A stretch of 64,000 nt of DNA, taken from Chelydra serpentina. Taxonomy: Eukaryota; Chordata; Testudines; Chelydridae. Positions 22,601 through 34,011 of the stretch are shown one piece after another. Numbering within the stretch: position 1 is the stretch's first letter; each line of letters opens with the position of its first letter. The stretch spans positions 9,145,501 to 9,209,500 of the forward strand of contig JBAIAC010000057.1 in the NCBI GenBank assembly GCA_037349315.1, written 5' to 3'. Both the position numbers and the translations under genes were made by a program. Below the pieces are notes generated by a model. It searched no databases, was not told the DNA's origin, and saw only the letters and a program-made list of their open reading frames with translations.

Positions 22601-23129
22601 CTTGCTCTGGCTTCATCTTCTGGCCCAGAGCTTTATACCTGCATTATCTGGGGCAAGGACTGTCGCTGGAGAATTGGAGAGATGAGGTGGGTCAGGTTGT
22701 ATCGTTAGCTCAGAAATTGGATTTTTTTTAGCCACTCCTGATGCAGCAGCATGACACATAGTAACTGAACTGCTTTGCACTGACACCAGCCTCTTTTGAG
22801 ACACATGGTTGCCAACTTGCCATTCCTCTAACCCTGCTGTTCTGTGGGGTATTGTGAAGGCAGCTACGTGGAGGGTCTCTGGGCCATGCTGCCGTTTGAG
22901 GGGCACCTGGGAAGGGGTGAATGTTTTCGGGCGGGAGGCAGATTTTGAGGTGCCCCTTGAAAGAATGAGACTTTGGTTGCACCGGAAGCAGGGGTATAGA
23001 GGTGGGATTCGGGGAGCCCCTGGAAAGGAGCGAGAATTTGTACCCCCTAACGATGAGGGTCTGGGGTGCAGCCCTGCCCCAGCACTAGGAGGGGATCTGT
23101 GAGGGGTGCGGACTGAGTGCACCCCCCTT
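22601..23129. other. RPS6KA1 upstream flank
   Basis: Becomes GC-rich toward its right end. Long ORFs on both strands (for example 22613-23122 minus) reflect composition. I see no distinct gene. Confidence 0.4.
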
Positions 23130-23485
23130 GGGCAGGGTATTGGCTTCTTTCCGTGCCCGGGTCCCTCTCGGAGCAGGCTCGCCCTGTCCGGGGACTGCGC
23201 CCCGAGTCCCCGCGGGAGCAGCGGGAATGGAGCGCCCCGGGCCCGGGCGGAACCTCCCGCCCTCCCCGCGGAGACACGCAGCCAATGGGGCGGAGGGGGC
23301 CGGCGCTAGAGGCCGGTGCCCAATGGGGGCAGCGAGCGGCGCTCCGAGTGCCGGCGGTTCGGAGCTGGCTCAGGAGCGGAGGGCGGCGGAGCTCGGGCTG
23401 GAGCCCCAGCGCGGTCTCGCCTGACCCACCTGCAGCGCTAGGGGAAGGAGCCCGCCGGTCGCTCCCAGGGCCAGGAGCCGCCAGG
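23130..23485 (+). promoter_or_regulatory. RPS6KA1: RPS6KA1 CpG-island promoter and 5' UTR
   Basis: Strongly GC- and CpG-rich in an otherwise AT-rich window. Two CCAAT boxes lie at 23282-23286 and 23320-23324; the first runs straight into a GC box (GGGGCGGAG from 23287). No TATA box is visible. Initiation therefore probably falls about 40-100 bp downstream, near 23340-23400, leaving a short GC-rich 5' UTR up to the ATG at 23486. The exact start site is an inference. CpG-island promoters of this type fit the broad expression of RSK1. The overlapping long ORFs here are compositional. Confidence 0.75.
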
Positions 23486-23548
23486 ATGCCGCTCGCCCAG
23501 CTGGGAGATCCATGGCCCAACATGGAGCTGGTGCAGCTGGACACGGAG
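23486..23548 (+). CDS. RPS6KA1: RPS6KA1 (RSK1) coding exon 1
   Basis: ATG at 23486 in a good context (CCAGGATGC, A at -3). It encodes 21 residues, MPLAQLGDPWPN then MELVQLDTE, and stops exactly at a GT donor (GAG|GTGAGG), phase 0. RSK proteins start with MPLAQL..PW; the following MELV..D.E is specific to RSK1 rather than RSK2, whose N-terminus diverges after PW. RSK1 is a cytosolic and nuclear Ser/Thr kinase of about 735 residues, activated by ERK1/2 docking and PDK1. It has an N-terminal AGC kinase and a C-terminal CaMK-type kinase. This exon lies before both domains. The open frame continues past the donor into intron 1 and is not coding. Confidence 0.93.
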
Positions 23549-23928
23549 GTGAGGAGGGGGCGCAGAGCATGGAATGCGGGCGGGGAATTTTGGGGGGGGG
23601 CATGCAGCCCCCCCGCACCCCTTGCACTAGGGTGTTGGGGGGGCTGGGGTGGAGGTAGCCCCCCACCCTAGTTGATGGTGGGGTCCGCGGAAGCCATTAG
23701 AGTCCCTGCCTGGCGGAGAGGGGAGCGGGACCCCTGCCTGTACTGCGGGGAAGGGGCTGAAGGAAGCCTGCCTGGCCTGGCCTGGCCCACGGCGGCTCTG
23801 GGTCTGGGTCTGAGCAAGGGCAGGAGGGCCACGGCCAGGCTGGGCGAGAGTCCAGAGGTTGGGGGGGGAGGGATGTTTTTCTCTCCCATTGAAAGCCCTG
23901 AGGTCAGCGCTGAGGAGAAAGAGCCTCT

Positions 23929-23931
<3 letters not shown>

Positions 23932-23962
<31 letters not shown>
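23932..23962. repeat. (TG)n microsatellite in intron 1
   Basis: Uninterrupted TG dinucleotide run of about 15 units. It produces artificial ORFs of repeated V/C on the + strand and H/T on the - strand. Confidence 0.97.
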
Positions 23963-23963
<1 letters not shown>

Positions 23964-25865
23964 TGTGTCCACAGACAAACACACACAAAGTTTCCCTTGG
24001 AACAAAGAAAGTGTCCAGGTCTCCTCCTCCACCTCACCCAGATGAGGAGTATGGCAGGAAGCCTAGCTGAACACTTGCCTACTAATTAAAGACATAAAAA
24101 TCCCATAATTGATCAGATTAATGCAATTAGGGATTCTGCCCCCAAGATCTCTGCTCTGGATCACCTCTCTGCCCCCACCTGTGCTAAAGGAATTGAGAAA
24201 TTCATTTTTGGGGAGGGGGGAAGGCAGGGACTTCTCACCTGATCCAATCAACATGTCTGCAAGCAGGTTTCAGTGGTTCTAACAGCCAGGAGTTATTTAT
24301 TTATTTTATTTAAGCAAAGAAGCCGATTCACAGTAATCCTGTGGGTTTTGTGTGCTTCCCTGAGGCTGCCATCCATAATCCACTGCATTGATTTGGCCTA
24401 TCACACTGCAATATTTAGGCTGCTGAGCCCCTCAGGGGTGACCTCTTGTGGGTTTACAGCTGGGCTGTACAAACCAGCCCTAGGCTAAAATTTAGTGCTG
24501 AATAGTGTCAGTCCTCAAGCAGTCTTTTGTGCCAAGTCCTTGGGGCGGGGGGCATTCCCCAAGTTTCAGATAAAAACAACAAACTGTACAACTGTCATCT
24601 TTTAAATCACATTTTAGAAGTGTCTTGCCTGTATTACTTTCTCAATATTGGAGAGAAATTAACTTCCCCAAAAAGTCTTTTGCCTGTATCTCTCGTGTGT
24701 AATACATATGTCAGTCATGCACTACTAATCACATTTCCTGAGGATTTGTTGGAAAACCATCCACCAGTATACCTGCTAGACTGAGTGCGCTGTAATGAAC
24801 TGTCAGATCAGTGAGTGTATTAACCACTCCTTAAGCCATATTTGACCCTAGATAATCTTTCTTTTTTTAAGGGAAGGAGAGTATCTAGCTTGCAGTCTGT
24901 CCAACATGTAAGAGCCCAACAAATGCTCTGAAGTGCAGAATGAAGTCCGGAACTCTCACCTTATCTCTGAATCTCTTGTTATTTAGATCGCAGTAGTGCC
25001 CCAAACATGGATGAAAACACAGTTCCAGCTCCCAAGTCAAAATGTCCCCATCAGAGTACTACACTGCTTCCCCTTCAAAGCATGCACACCGACACTTCTC
25101 TAATCCAGTTTGCTAGGATGGGCATACATTTAAAATTCCCTGGTGTCCTATCAAGTATACACACTTTTCTTACCTTCCTGCTTAAATTTCTCCCTTGCAG
25201 GGGCGCTCCAAGTTTGGGGAGCATTTTAACTGACTACTAAAGAATCACCTATGGCCGTGTGCTATGTAACTGAACTCCTACTAATGGTAACTAGACCCGA
25301 CACCTTTATTCTACAGTTTGTCTTTTTCTCAGGCTCTAAGTCTCTCCCTTTATGCTGAGAGATGTGCTGTTCTGTCTACCACCACCTCACACGGGTGCAC
25401 AAGCTGAGGTTCTCCGGCTAAAGGGAGATAAAGAAAGAAACTAGACTTGAAACCTCTGAGCAATGACAATAACAACAAATGTTCTGTTGAGAGAATGTCA
25501 TTGGTCACAGCTGCCCCTTCTCTTTGCCAGCCAAGCCCTGCAAGGCTTTGGCTCAATACTTCCCCATGCTGGTTAGCAGCAGTGCTAAGGGTCTCCATCT
25601 ACTGTGGGTTTAGAACATCTGGGGTGCATGGATAGACAGAGGATTCATCTTGAAGTGGACTAACAGCATCTGTTGCAAAGTTTTGAGTCATCAGGGTGCA
25701 TGTGTGCATATAGGGGCGGGAGAGGAGGGAGTTACTGGTTCCACAATGATTTGATCAAGAGGCCTGCTATCATGCTGTGCTTTCAAGGCTGACGTTTGTA
25801 GTGAGGTAACTGAGATCTCGAAGATGACGGTGCCGTAGTAAGATACCGCGGTGCTTTAAGTTTGC

Positions 25866-25885
25866 TTTTTTTTTTTTTTTTTTTT
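25866..25885. repeat. Poly-T tract (T20)
   Basis: Twenty consecutive T residues. No retroposed sequence could be identified beside it. Confidence 0.95.
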
Positions 25886-26301
25886 GAATTGGAAAACCTC
25901 ATAACACCTGATTACTAAATGCAAACTCTAACAGGAGGAAAAATTAATGCCATTGTCAATGACATGCAATGTTGCTGGCAGGACTGGGATTTACTGCCTA
26001 ATCCTGTGGACAGACTTCACTTTTGTGTGTTGCATGCCTGTCTGCTGATGGTGTCAACATTACTAGAGTTATATTGCTGACCTGTAACTGATGTCTTGGT
26101 TTTTTTTTGTTTGTGATCGAGGTCATGTATCCAGTATGTTTGGAAATCAGTCCAATCTATGAAGTTTGTTTCTAACAACGGGAGAATGAGGAAACTAATG
26201 AACGAATGTGTTCTCTCCTACTGCCTCATTAGTAGCCTAATTTAAGTCTCAAGGCCTGTTTTTTTCCCCTGTCATCTCCCCCGCTGTTTCCACCACCCCA
26301 A

Positions 26302-26321
26302 ACACACACACACACACACAC
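26302..26321. repeat. (AC)n microsatellite
   Basis: About ten AC units. Confidence 0.95.
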
Positions 26322-27744
26322 TCCTTCCCTCCCCTCTTTGGGGTGCTGAGCATCCATAACTCCAAATAAAATCTGCGGGACCAGCAGATTCTTAGCACCT
26401 CTAAAAATTAGTCCCTTAACTTCTGGGGTTATTGTGTCTTGTATGTAGAACCCAAAGTTAATATCCCAACTAATTGGGGAGTTGTGTGCATGGGCACTGG
26501 ATCCCGTGTAATAAAATGGATAGTGTTGGTGGAGTTTTGTCTCACCTTTAAGTCTGACTGCCATCTTCTGTGCTAGATGTCCGTACATTCCCTCTAACCT
26601 GGCAGAATATCTATATAGCTGCATAATGTAGAGAAGGATTGAAAGACCAAATGTAAATCATGGCTTCAAAGGTTTTTTTAAAGGGTGGTGAGGATCTGCT
26701 GGCCCTTCTTATGAAGGGTAACGTAACTATGAAATGAGACGTTTCTGGAACGTCAGTTACATAAATTACTCTGGGCTCCTTGCCACAAAGGTTTTAAATG
26801 GGCTTCCGCAAACCTTTGCTTTCTGAGTCATGGAGCAGAGGTGTTATCGCAGTGTTTGTGGAGGATCAAACCTATTGTTTTTTTCATGCTCCAGGAGCAT
26901 TAGTAATCCATTTTTTTTGTACTGGTCATAGTTGGTTCTGTTTGTCACTGCAAGCTCAAGTGAAGAAGGTGAAGCTGCTTTGTGGGGTGTGCATGGGAGT
27001 GTGTGTGAGACCAGTGCACTGCAGGAGGCAAGCAGGGATACACTTGAGTCCTGGGCACCTAACTCAGCCTCACAAATATTTCAATTCCTCTTCTGCTTTC
27101 TACATTGATCAGAATATTTCTTGCATAATGAGGAAATATGAGTAAAGTGCAAGCAGTAGAAAATGAATGAGTGACTTACTTGTCATGGTAATGACAAGCA
27201 ACTTCTCTAGGCAATGCTTTTCTCTAAACTCTTGTTTCATTAAGCAAACGTATGCTGCCTAACTGACAGTTACTTCAAACTGGAATTATTTTGCCCATTA
27301 TAAATACATGTCCTCTCTCTACTGAGCAAAAGTTCTCCATGGCTAACTTGTCTCTTGTGAACATCTTAGCTGAATGCTACATACAGCAGTGATCAGAAGA
27401 TAAAGAAGGAAGCGATGTGATCTCAATCTCTCTTAGTACGTTTCTCCAGCGTTGCACAGTCAATTCATCAGTCCGTCGTCTGGGCTATGAGGTGTTGTGT
27501 GCGGTGTCTTTTTATTTTGTGGAGTTTTCCTTTCTGGAACGACAATCAGCAAAGACTCTCAAGTTCCATTTAAAAGAAAATTAGCAACAAAACAGTTCGC
27601 ATATCAAAGTACCAAAGACTTTTGAACGATAAGTTTGATTCTCATTAGAGTGTTGGGATTTCAGCGCTTAATGTTTCACCATTCATGGAAGTGAGTGGGG
27701 AAGCTTCTTTCTGGATATGCAATATTCTAGTTATGTTTAGGCAT

Positions 27745-28135
27745 GGAAGGATTAGATTTTTATAGGTAAATGTCAATAAGCATTAATTTAACCATACAAA
27801 CATAAACAGATGAAAAAATATTTCCATCAATAGTATAGTAATCTATATTTACAGCTAGGCAAAGTAAGAAATTCTTCTTGAGAACTTAGTTTGATTTAAG
27901 GATATTTACTCGGTATATTTTGACATGTGATATTGACAGTTTGTGTTTTAATGCTTATAAAGCTTTAACTTTTTGAATCTCAACATCTACTGTCATCAAA
28001 TTATCATCTGACTCTCTCCCCATAATTTTATGCAACTGTAAACATTTAAATCAATAACTGAAAAAATGCTTTAAAAGGATCAATATTATCTGTTGAAATG
28101 ATTTTTAAAAATCCAGTTCTGCCTAGTCTAGTTAT
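27745..28135 (+). repeat. Unclassified dispersed repeat, copy B
   Basis: Collinear with 5580-5965: TTAGATTTTTATAGGTAAATG, ATATTTCCATCAATAG, CTTGAGAACTTAG, AAGGATATTTACTCGGTATA, TTTGTGTTTTAATGC and a matching end at TTCTGCC. Differences are spread evenly and include small indels, so the copies are fairly old. No shared ORF and no terminal repeats are visible. Confidence 0.8.
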
Positions 28136-29639
28136 ATTTTATGGCCATTTGAATAGTGACCAGTTGAAATTTAAAGCTTTAGAAATAGCACCAGGGTGTC
28201 TAAACAGCAGATCTATCAGTAGTCCAAGGCTCTACTTTTGCTAAACACTCTAGTTAGGAAATTAACGTCTTGATTGTCTTAATGGCAATAAGAGAATGAG
28301 CTTCATATTTTTCATGACCCAAAGGGGAGGAGTTCTTCCTGCTTCTCTGATTCAGAGCAGCCATGGCTACCGTGTCCAGTTCTGGCAATTGCTTTCTAGC
28401 TGTGATAAGGATTAAGTGGAATTAAAGGGATTTAAAAAGCAAGATGTCCTAAGATAAACATCTCCAAGTGCAGCCTTAGGTGAGAGTTATGTAACCATAT
28501 ACATTTGCTTTCTTAATAGGCGATTGTATTGAACAGACATCCCTGTGGTGTTAGTCTGTGTCTGTGTGTGAAAGGGTCCACAAGTTGCAAAGCTTGTTTC
28601 TGAAAGTGATGCTCTAGGGTATTTCAGGAGCAAGTGACAGCTAAAACCAGCACTACAGGTGGTATGTCAGATTACCCTCTTAATCTGCACTTTCCTCAGA
28701 CGCAGAGCAATGCTTGCTGGAAAAGTTGGTTGGACAGACTGCTGACTCCTAGCAGAGATGCCTGTGGGCTGCAGTTTCTGTAGCTTGAACTGCTCTTCCT
28801 GGCCAGTCAGTGTCAGCCCCCTGTTAATACACAACACTCGTCGGAGTTCCAGAGCCAAGTCCCATACAATGGAATTCTTGCACTAGGCATTGCCTAGTCA
28901 GTACCTATGACACTCTCACCACCATTACTGTCTTCTGAGTCACCCTAGGGGTGGGGCGTTCATGTAGCCGTATGTTTGGAAACAAGAACAATTTGCTGCC
29001 ATAGATTGTCTTTGGTTGTGCCACATATAGCTGGTTAGTTGTGTACGTACAAGTATGTAGGATGGAGCCTTGAAAGAGGCTTCTTACAAGACAAAAAGAT
29101 GAAGCTGAAAAACCCATACATTTGTTCAGGTGTATTTATAAAGCATTAAACGCAGCATGTTACCTGGGGAGGTGACTACTCTACGTGTCAGGACAGAGAT
29201 ATGTACATAACCCCAGATGGGTCGCAGAGATCTAAACGGAAACCACCAGGTGAGGCAGTAAAGGGTTTTTTCTTTTTTGGGGGAAGAGTCTTGGCTCTTC
29301 TTCCAGCAAAGCTAAGTTGTACAGGAGTTTAAAAAGTGACTCATTTGTTGGATGGATTTGGTTCCCGGTGGACGCATGTGTGTGCATGCAAAGCACCCCC
29401 TGGAATGTGTGCTTTGTTTTGATTTCTCCCAGCATCCCTACCACTCCCAGGCAGGATCACAGTCCACCACAAAGAGCTTTCTGCAGAACACGTGCTCCTT
29501 GATGGAGGAAGTCAGCGAAACGTGGTACTCGAGGGTATGTGCCAAATGCTCAGGAAGCAGGAAGAGGCAATAGGGTGAAAGGGGGAGACGCTGCTGGGAT
29601 AGACAATGCTCCCTTTCAGCTAATGGTTCTATCAGTTAC

Positions 29640-29770
29640 AGCTCACTCAGTGCTTTGAAATCTTGTGCTTCAATAGTCCCTTCCATCCAAAGAGCTCAAA
29701 GCCCAATGAACTCTGTGGCAGAGCCGAGTATCAAACCCAGGTGTCACGTGCCTTACCCACACTCTCTTGC
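29640..29770 (-). mobile_element. MIR-like SINE relic, minus orientation
   Basis: AAAGAGCTCAAAGCCCAATG, TGTGGCAGAGCCGAGTATCA and AACCCAGGTGTCACGTGCC match reverse-complement MIR blocks. Confidence 0.5.
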
Positions 29771-29804
29771 TTTCCTCCTTTTAGACAGCATAGAAAGATA
29801 TGTT

Positions 29805-30390
29805 CTTCTCTGAGTGGTTGTGGTTGTGTGTTCCACTTAGGTGTGCTTGTGGAGAACTTTGTATGCCAGTACCCGTGGGGGCAGCGCATGTGCCCTATGT
29901 CAGTGGCTCTCAACCTTTCCAGGCTACTGTACCCCTTTCGGGAATCTGATTTGTCTTGCGTACCCCAAGTGTCACCTCACCTAACTACTTGCTTACACAA
30001 TCAGACATAAAAATACAAAAGTGTCACAGCGCGCTGCTACTGAAAAATAGCTGACTTTCTCATTTTTACCATAAAATTATAAAATAAATTAATATTGTAC
30101 TTACACTTCAGTGTGTAGAGCAGTATAAACAAGTCATTGTCCGTATGAAATTTGAGTTTGTACTGACTTGCCTACTTTTACAACAGGCTACATAAAAAGC
30201 AATAGCCAAGTATCTAGATGAGTTGATGTACCCCCTGGAAGACCTCTGCGTACCCCCAGGGGTACACGTACCCCTGGTTGAGAACCACTGCCCTTCACCT
30301 CCTTGTGTCTCCTCCTGAGGCTATTTAAGGGCGTCTGAGTTTCAGGTTGGCCAAAGTCTGTTTTCAGTTTCTGTGGATTGCCTGGGTGCA
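29805..30390 (+). mobile_element. DIRS left-terminus fragment, interrupted
   Basis: TGTTCTTCTCTGAGTGGTTG then TGTGTTCCACTTAGGTGTGC and CAGTACCCGTGGGGGCAGC resemble the DIRS left end seen at 36720 (GGTTCTTCTTCGAGTGGTTG). The piece is interrupted at 29901-30290 by a hAT element and seems to resume with GGCTATTTAAGGGCGTCTGA. Short, degenerate, non-coding. Confidence 0.55.
29901..30290. mobile_element. hAT-Charlie-like element, CAGTGGCTCTCAACC family, copy 1
   Basis: Left end CAGTGGCTCTCAACCTTTCC; right end GGTTGAGAACCACTG, its reverse complement with one change over 15 bp. Flanking octamers CCCTATGT and CCCTTCAC match poorly (4 of 8), so the target duplication is eroded or the event complex. 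The interior (390 bp) shares long blocks with 40856-41160, such as TTTTACAACAGGCTACATAA. No transposase. Confidence 0.75.
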
Positions 30391-30979
30391 AGTGAAAGCA
30401 GAGTTTGGCCCACGTGACGCTCGGTTCACTCTCCTGGCATGTGCCTCTAGTAGCCTCTGAGTGGCTGCTAATTAAATGTGAACTTCCTCAACTTAAAATG
30501 GACATTCCACCTCTTGTCAGACTTATTTTTTAAATACATAAACAGCCCTTACAAAGCTGCAATTTTTAATGAGCAGTGACTTATGAATTGTCTATCAGAA
30601 ACAGCTGAGCCAATAAACACGCGCATACTTCCAGCCCTTCTATGCTAGTGATAGCAAGGAGGCCCCCTCCTCTATGCAAGGAAAAGATCTTACTTCATTT
30701 CTTAAATATTCTTTGTAGGCTAAAGCCACTGACAGCTTCTCCTAAACAATACATCTGTGGTCTCTTGGAAACATTTCGCTAGTTCTTCTGCTCTTTTGGT
30801 TCCGTGGTGGTACCATTATTTTTCTCTGGCCACTTATGGTTGAAAATACTTCGGATTCTTTAAACTGCGCAAATGTATGAGAGGAAACAAAATGTGGTTT
30901 GATCCTTTCTAAGTGGCTGAGTTAGAACAAGCAGCTCTGATACCTTTGGGAATCTGGCCCTAAATCCTTAAACCACATC

Positions 30980-31292
30980 TAAGGGCTTGTCTTCACTACC
31001 CGCCGGATCGGCGGGTAGCAATCGATCTATCGGGGATTGATTTTTTGCGTCTCGTTTAGATGCGATTAATCGATTCCCCGAAAGCGCTCCTTGTCGACTC
31101 CGGAAATCCACCTCCGTGAAAGGTGGAAGCGGAGTCGACGTGGGAGCGGCAGCGATCAACTCGCCGCCGTCCTCACGGCCAGGTAAGTCGATCAACGATA
31201 CGCCGACTTCAGCTACGGTATTCACGTAGCTGAAGTTGAGTATCGTAGATCGACACCCCCCCCCCCCCCCCCCAGTGTAGCCCTGGGCTTAA
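30980..31292. mobile_element. CpG-rich MITE, PIF/Harbinger-like
   Basis: Left end GGGCTTGTCTTCACTAC after TAA (30980-30982); right end CAGTGTAGCCCTGGGCT before TAA (31290-31292). The interior is unusually CpG-rich, with CGATCGATC-like and GTCGACT blocks, and ends in C18 at 31256-31273. TAA/TTA target duplication with GGGC termini suits PIF/Harbinger MITEs. The right terminus carries extra bases compared with the left, so its end is less certain. Confidence 0.6.
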
Positions 31293-31629
31293 AGTTAACA
31301 ATGCCTTTTTGGGTGCTGCATGAATAACTGGTGGATGTGACTGATGAGTATATGTCTGCATGTATCTGTATCAAACTACAAACTCCATTTGTCAATGCCA
31401 TTTTGACTGTCAATGGTGCTGGGCCGTCCTATTGTGTTTTACCTCCATCTTGAACTGGGATTCCAGGAGGTGCCAAGAGAAATCCTTGTGCCTAAAGCAG
31501 TCGGGAGTCGTCAATCTGGATGCTTTTCTATTCAGAAGGAAGCACTCTAGGACAACTGAGCTGGCTGCAGCATAGGGGAACCAGTTTTACCAGACCGGAC
31601 TGTGTGGGCCAGATTGAGGTGTATTTCAC

Positions 31630-32037
31630 ACAATACAAAAACCAGGGGTCACCCGATGCATTAAACCTGCTGCCTGTTGATTGCAAACTAGTAATACTTT
31701 TTCCCACACTGCACAACTAACCCATGGAACTCATTACCATGGGATGTTGTAATGGCCAAAAGTATATCTGGGTTAAAAAAAGAATTAGATAAGTTCATGG
31801 TGGATAGGTCCATCGATGGCTATTAGCCAAGATGGTCCGGGACACAACCCCATGCTCAGGGCAATCCTAAGCCTCCGCCTGCCAGAAACCAGGAGTGGAA
31901 GACGGGTGGATCACTCTGTAATAGCCCTGTTCTGTACACTCCCTGAAGCCCTGGTATGGGCCACTGTCCCACGCAGGAGAGTGGGCAAGATGGAGCATGC
32001 TCTGACCCAGTATGGCAGCTCTTGTGTTCTCTTATGT
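31630..32037 (+). mobile_element. CR1 LINE 3'-end fragment
   Basis: Blocks AACCAGGGGTCACCCGATGC, CCATGGAACTCATTACCATG, GAATTAGATAAGTTCATGGT, TAGGTCCATCGATGGCTATT and a terminal CTGACCCAGTATGGCAGCTC are collinear with the CR1 copies at 16668 and 53946. More diverged than those two. Confidence 0.85.
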
Positions 32038-32616
32038 TGCTTACCTGAGCTGCTCAGGCCAAGGAATGTGGCAAGGGTGCCACGGTCATTTCCACGAACC
32101 CCAGTTGAGTAATCCCTATTCCCAGTAGCTCTTAGGTACATGCTTGATTTCCCCATTGAAGTCAATCGCTTTAAGCATGCGCTTAAGGCCACACTTTAGA
32201 GAAGCAGCTGGTTGTACCACAGGTTGAGACTGATCTCTCTCTAGGGTAAACTGGAAGCAACTGGAACTACACTGGTGTGAGATCAGAATTGGGCCCTATA
32301 GGTGTAAATATTGCAGGGCTAATGTCAATCTAGCAGGCAGGGGTTCGCTCTCTTCTGTAACTGACGTGGCCATGCTGTGAACTGTAGTAACTCTAAATTC
32401 ACACATGCAATGTGTTGCTCGGGGCATCCCGGAGGAAGGGGGGGTGGAGACCGCCAGCTGTTTTTCACTGTGCTTATCTTTGAAGACTAAACTTGTATGT
32501 AAAGAGCTGAGTCTACCACCTCCTCCCTGTGCTAAACTCTTTATCATGAAGGCGACTACACTGAAACCCGTCTTTATCATGAGTTAGCCACCGGCTGGTA
32601 CGCATGAAGTTCAGAA

Positions 32617-32617
<1 letters not shown>

Positions 32618-32652
<35 letters not shown>
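32618..32652. repeat. (TG)n microsatellite
   Basis: About 17 TG units. It is flanked by short inverted sequences (CATGAAGT before, ACTTCATG after). Confidence 0.97.
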
Positions 32653-32657
<5 letters not shown>

Positions 32658-32954
32658 ATGACAAATGTGGAGCACCAGTAAGATATGATAGAAACTGAAT
32701 CCCTGTAGTGTTAAAGTGAGACTTTGTTACTGTCACTTTCCAAAAGCTGTCATACCAGGGGTCAATAAATGCAAGTTTTCTCTGCCTTGTTTTAAAAGGG
32801 CATGAATTAAACAGGGCCAAAACATCATTTCTTGTTAAGTGTTATGAAAGCTTGACACCAATCTCGGAAAAACAAAAACACTTCATCCTAACAAAAGTTG
32901 ATTTAAGCCCCTCCAACTTCACAATGTTTAAAACTCACATTACAGTACTTAGAA

Positions 32955-33040
32955 CATGAGGGTGACGTGGATTTTGTACCCACGAAAGCTTATGCCCAAA
33001 TAAATCTGTTAGTCTTTAAGGTGCCACCAGACTCCTCGTT
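32955..33040 (+). repeat. Retroelement 3'-tail fragment
   Basis: CCACGAAAGCTTATGCCCAA then ATAAATCTGTTAGTCTTTAA and GGTGCCACCAGACTCCTCG. Same family as 18951-19000 and slightly longer. Probably a Penelope-like tail, by inference. Confidence 0.55.
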
Positions 33041-33966
33041 GTTTTAATTTAATTGCTTTTCGTTGCTCAAGTTGAGATGCAAAAAAATAAAGAGCATAAA
33101 TAGAGATGAGGCAAGTAGATTTCTCAAATTCTTTCACTTCTCAGCTAAGTTTATTAATAAACACAGATAAATTAGGTTTACAGAGTGTTCTTGCCACTCT
33201 GCTAAATATCAGATATCTGTGTCTAAGCAAATATCTCCCACCCATTTTCACCCCCAAGTCTGCTTGCTCCTACAGGGCTGCCATCTTGCTGAATTTGACA
33301 CCGCTTTCATTCGCAGGCTGTGACACCAGCGCTTTGTTATTACAGGCATAAGTCACCTATCATGACTTCACTGCAGATTCCAGCAATAGAAGTTTGGCTA
33401 ACAAGATAGTATTTATTGAATGCAAAGGGCCAAATGCAGCATCAAGCCAAGCAGTGGGTGCAGAAGACCCCGGGGCACTGGTAGCCGTGATGTAAATGAT
33501 GTCAAGTATAAGCCCATCTTAAAATGGGTATCAGCAGTAAAACTAACTTCCAATCTGGGATTCATTCAACGCAAAAGTGTGACATACACATCCATCTCAG
33601 CGTGTAGCTTTTCCTGGCAATACAAGAGTGCAAAGCTGACGCCGCTCTGCCTTTACTTTAACCTATGCCCTCAGCAGCCAGTGTTCACAGAACAGCAAGC
33701 GTGCATAAATCACACTCACTTGGCCGAGTTCCAAAATGGTGCTGATCAAACCAGGTCTCTTTCGGTTGACATGTCAGGGTTTTTTGACCAGCTCCACTTG
33801 TCATGTGTAGCCGATGTGTAAGGGACACAATTGTGCTGTATCTTATAAATCTGGCTTACACAACTTCTGGAGGTTTCAAGTTCAGGTAAACTTGACAGCC
33901 CCTCTCCAAAATGGCATTTTCATAGTGCCTGGCATTTGCTAACAGTGCATTTTTTGCATTTTGCAG

Positions 33967-34011
33967 AATGGGCAGGTTGCACCAGAAGAAGGTGGGAGAC
34001 ATCCATCAAAG
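33967..34011 (+). CDS. RPS6KA1: RPS6KA1 (RSK1) coding exon 2
   Basis: A 45-nt exon preceded by a pyrimidine tract and AG (CATTTTGCAG|AAT) and followed by a consensus donor (AAG|GTAAGT). Read in phase 0 it gives NGQVAPEEGGRHPSK, 15 residues, which continues exon 1 as ...DTE-NGQ. RSK1 has ENGQ at this point followed by an acidic EE-containing linker ending in PSK, of the same length. Being 45 nt and phase 0 at both ends, it could be skipped without breaking the frame. The segment lies in the linker before the N-terminal kinase domain. It is too short to stand out as an ORF and was found from splice sites and the family sequence. Confidence 0.92.

Larger units (their letters stand above)
23549..33966 (+). 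other. RPS6KA1: RPS6KA1 intron 1 (10.4 kb)
   Basis: GT-AG intron, phase 0, between exon 1 and exon 2. It contains a TG repeat (23932-23962), poly-T (25866-25885), an AC repeat (26302-26321), copy B of the unclassified repeat, a DIRS terminus interrupted by a hAT element, a CpG-rich MITE, a CR1 copy, a second TG repeat and a retroelement tail. I found no other coding exon. Gaps not listed separately (24.1-25.8, 26.4-27.7, 28.2-29.6, 30.4-30.9, 32.1-32.6 and 33.1-33.9 kb) show nothing I recognise. Confidence 0.88.

Noticed and set aside
23117..24089. ORFs of up to 184 codons across the CpG island and the TG repeat
   Set aside because: Apart from the 63-nt RPS6KA1 exon 1 they are composition-driven. 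The V/C and H/T runs are translations of the TG microsatellite.
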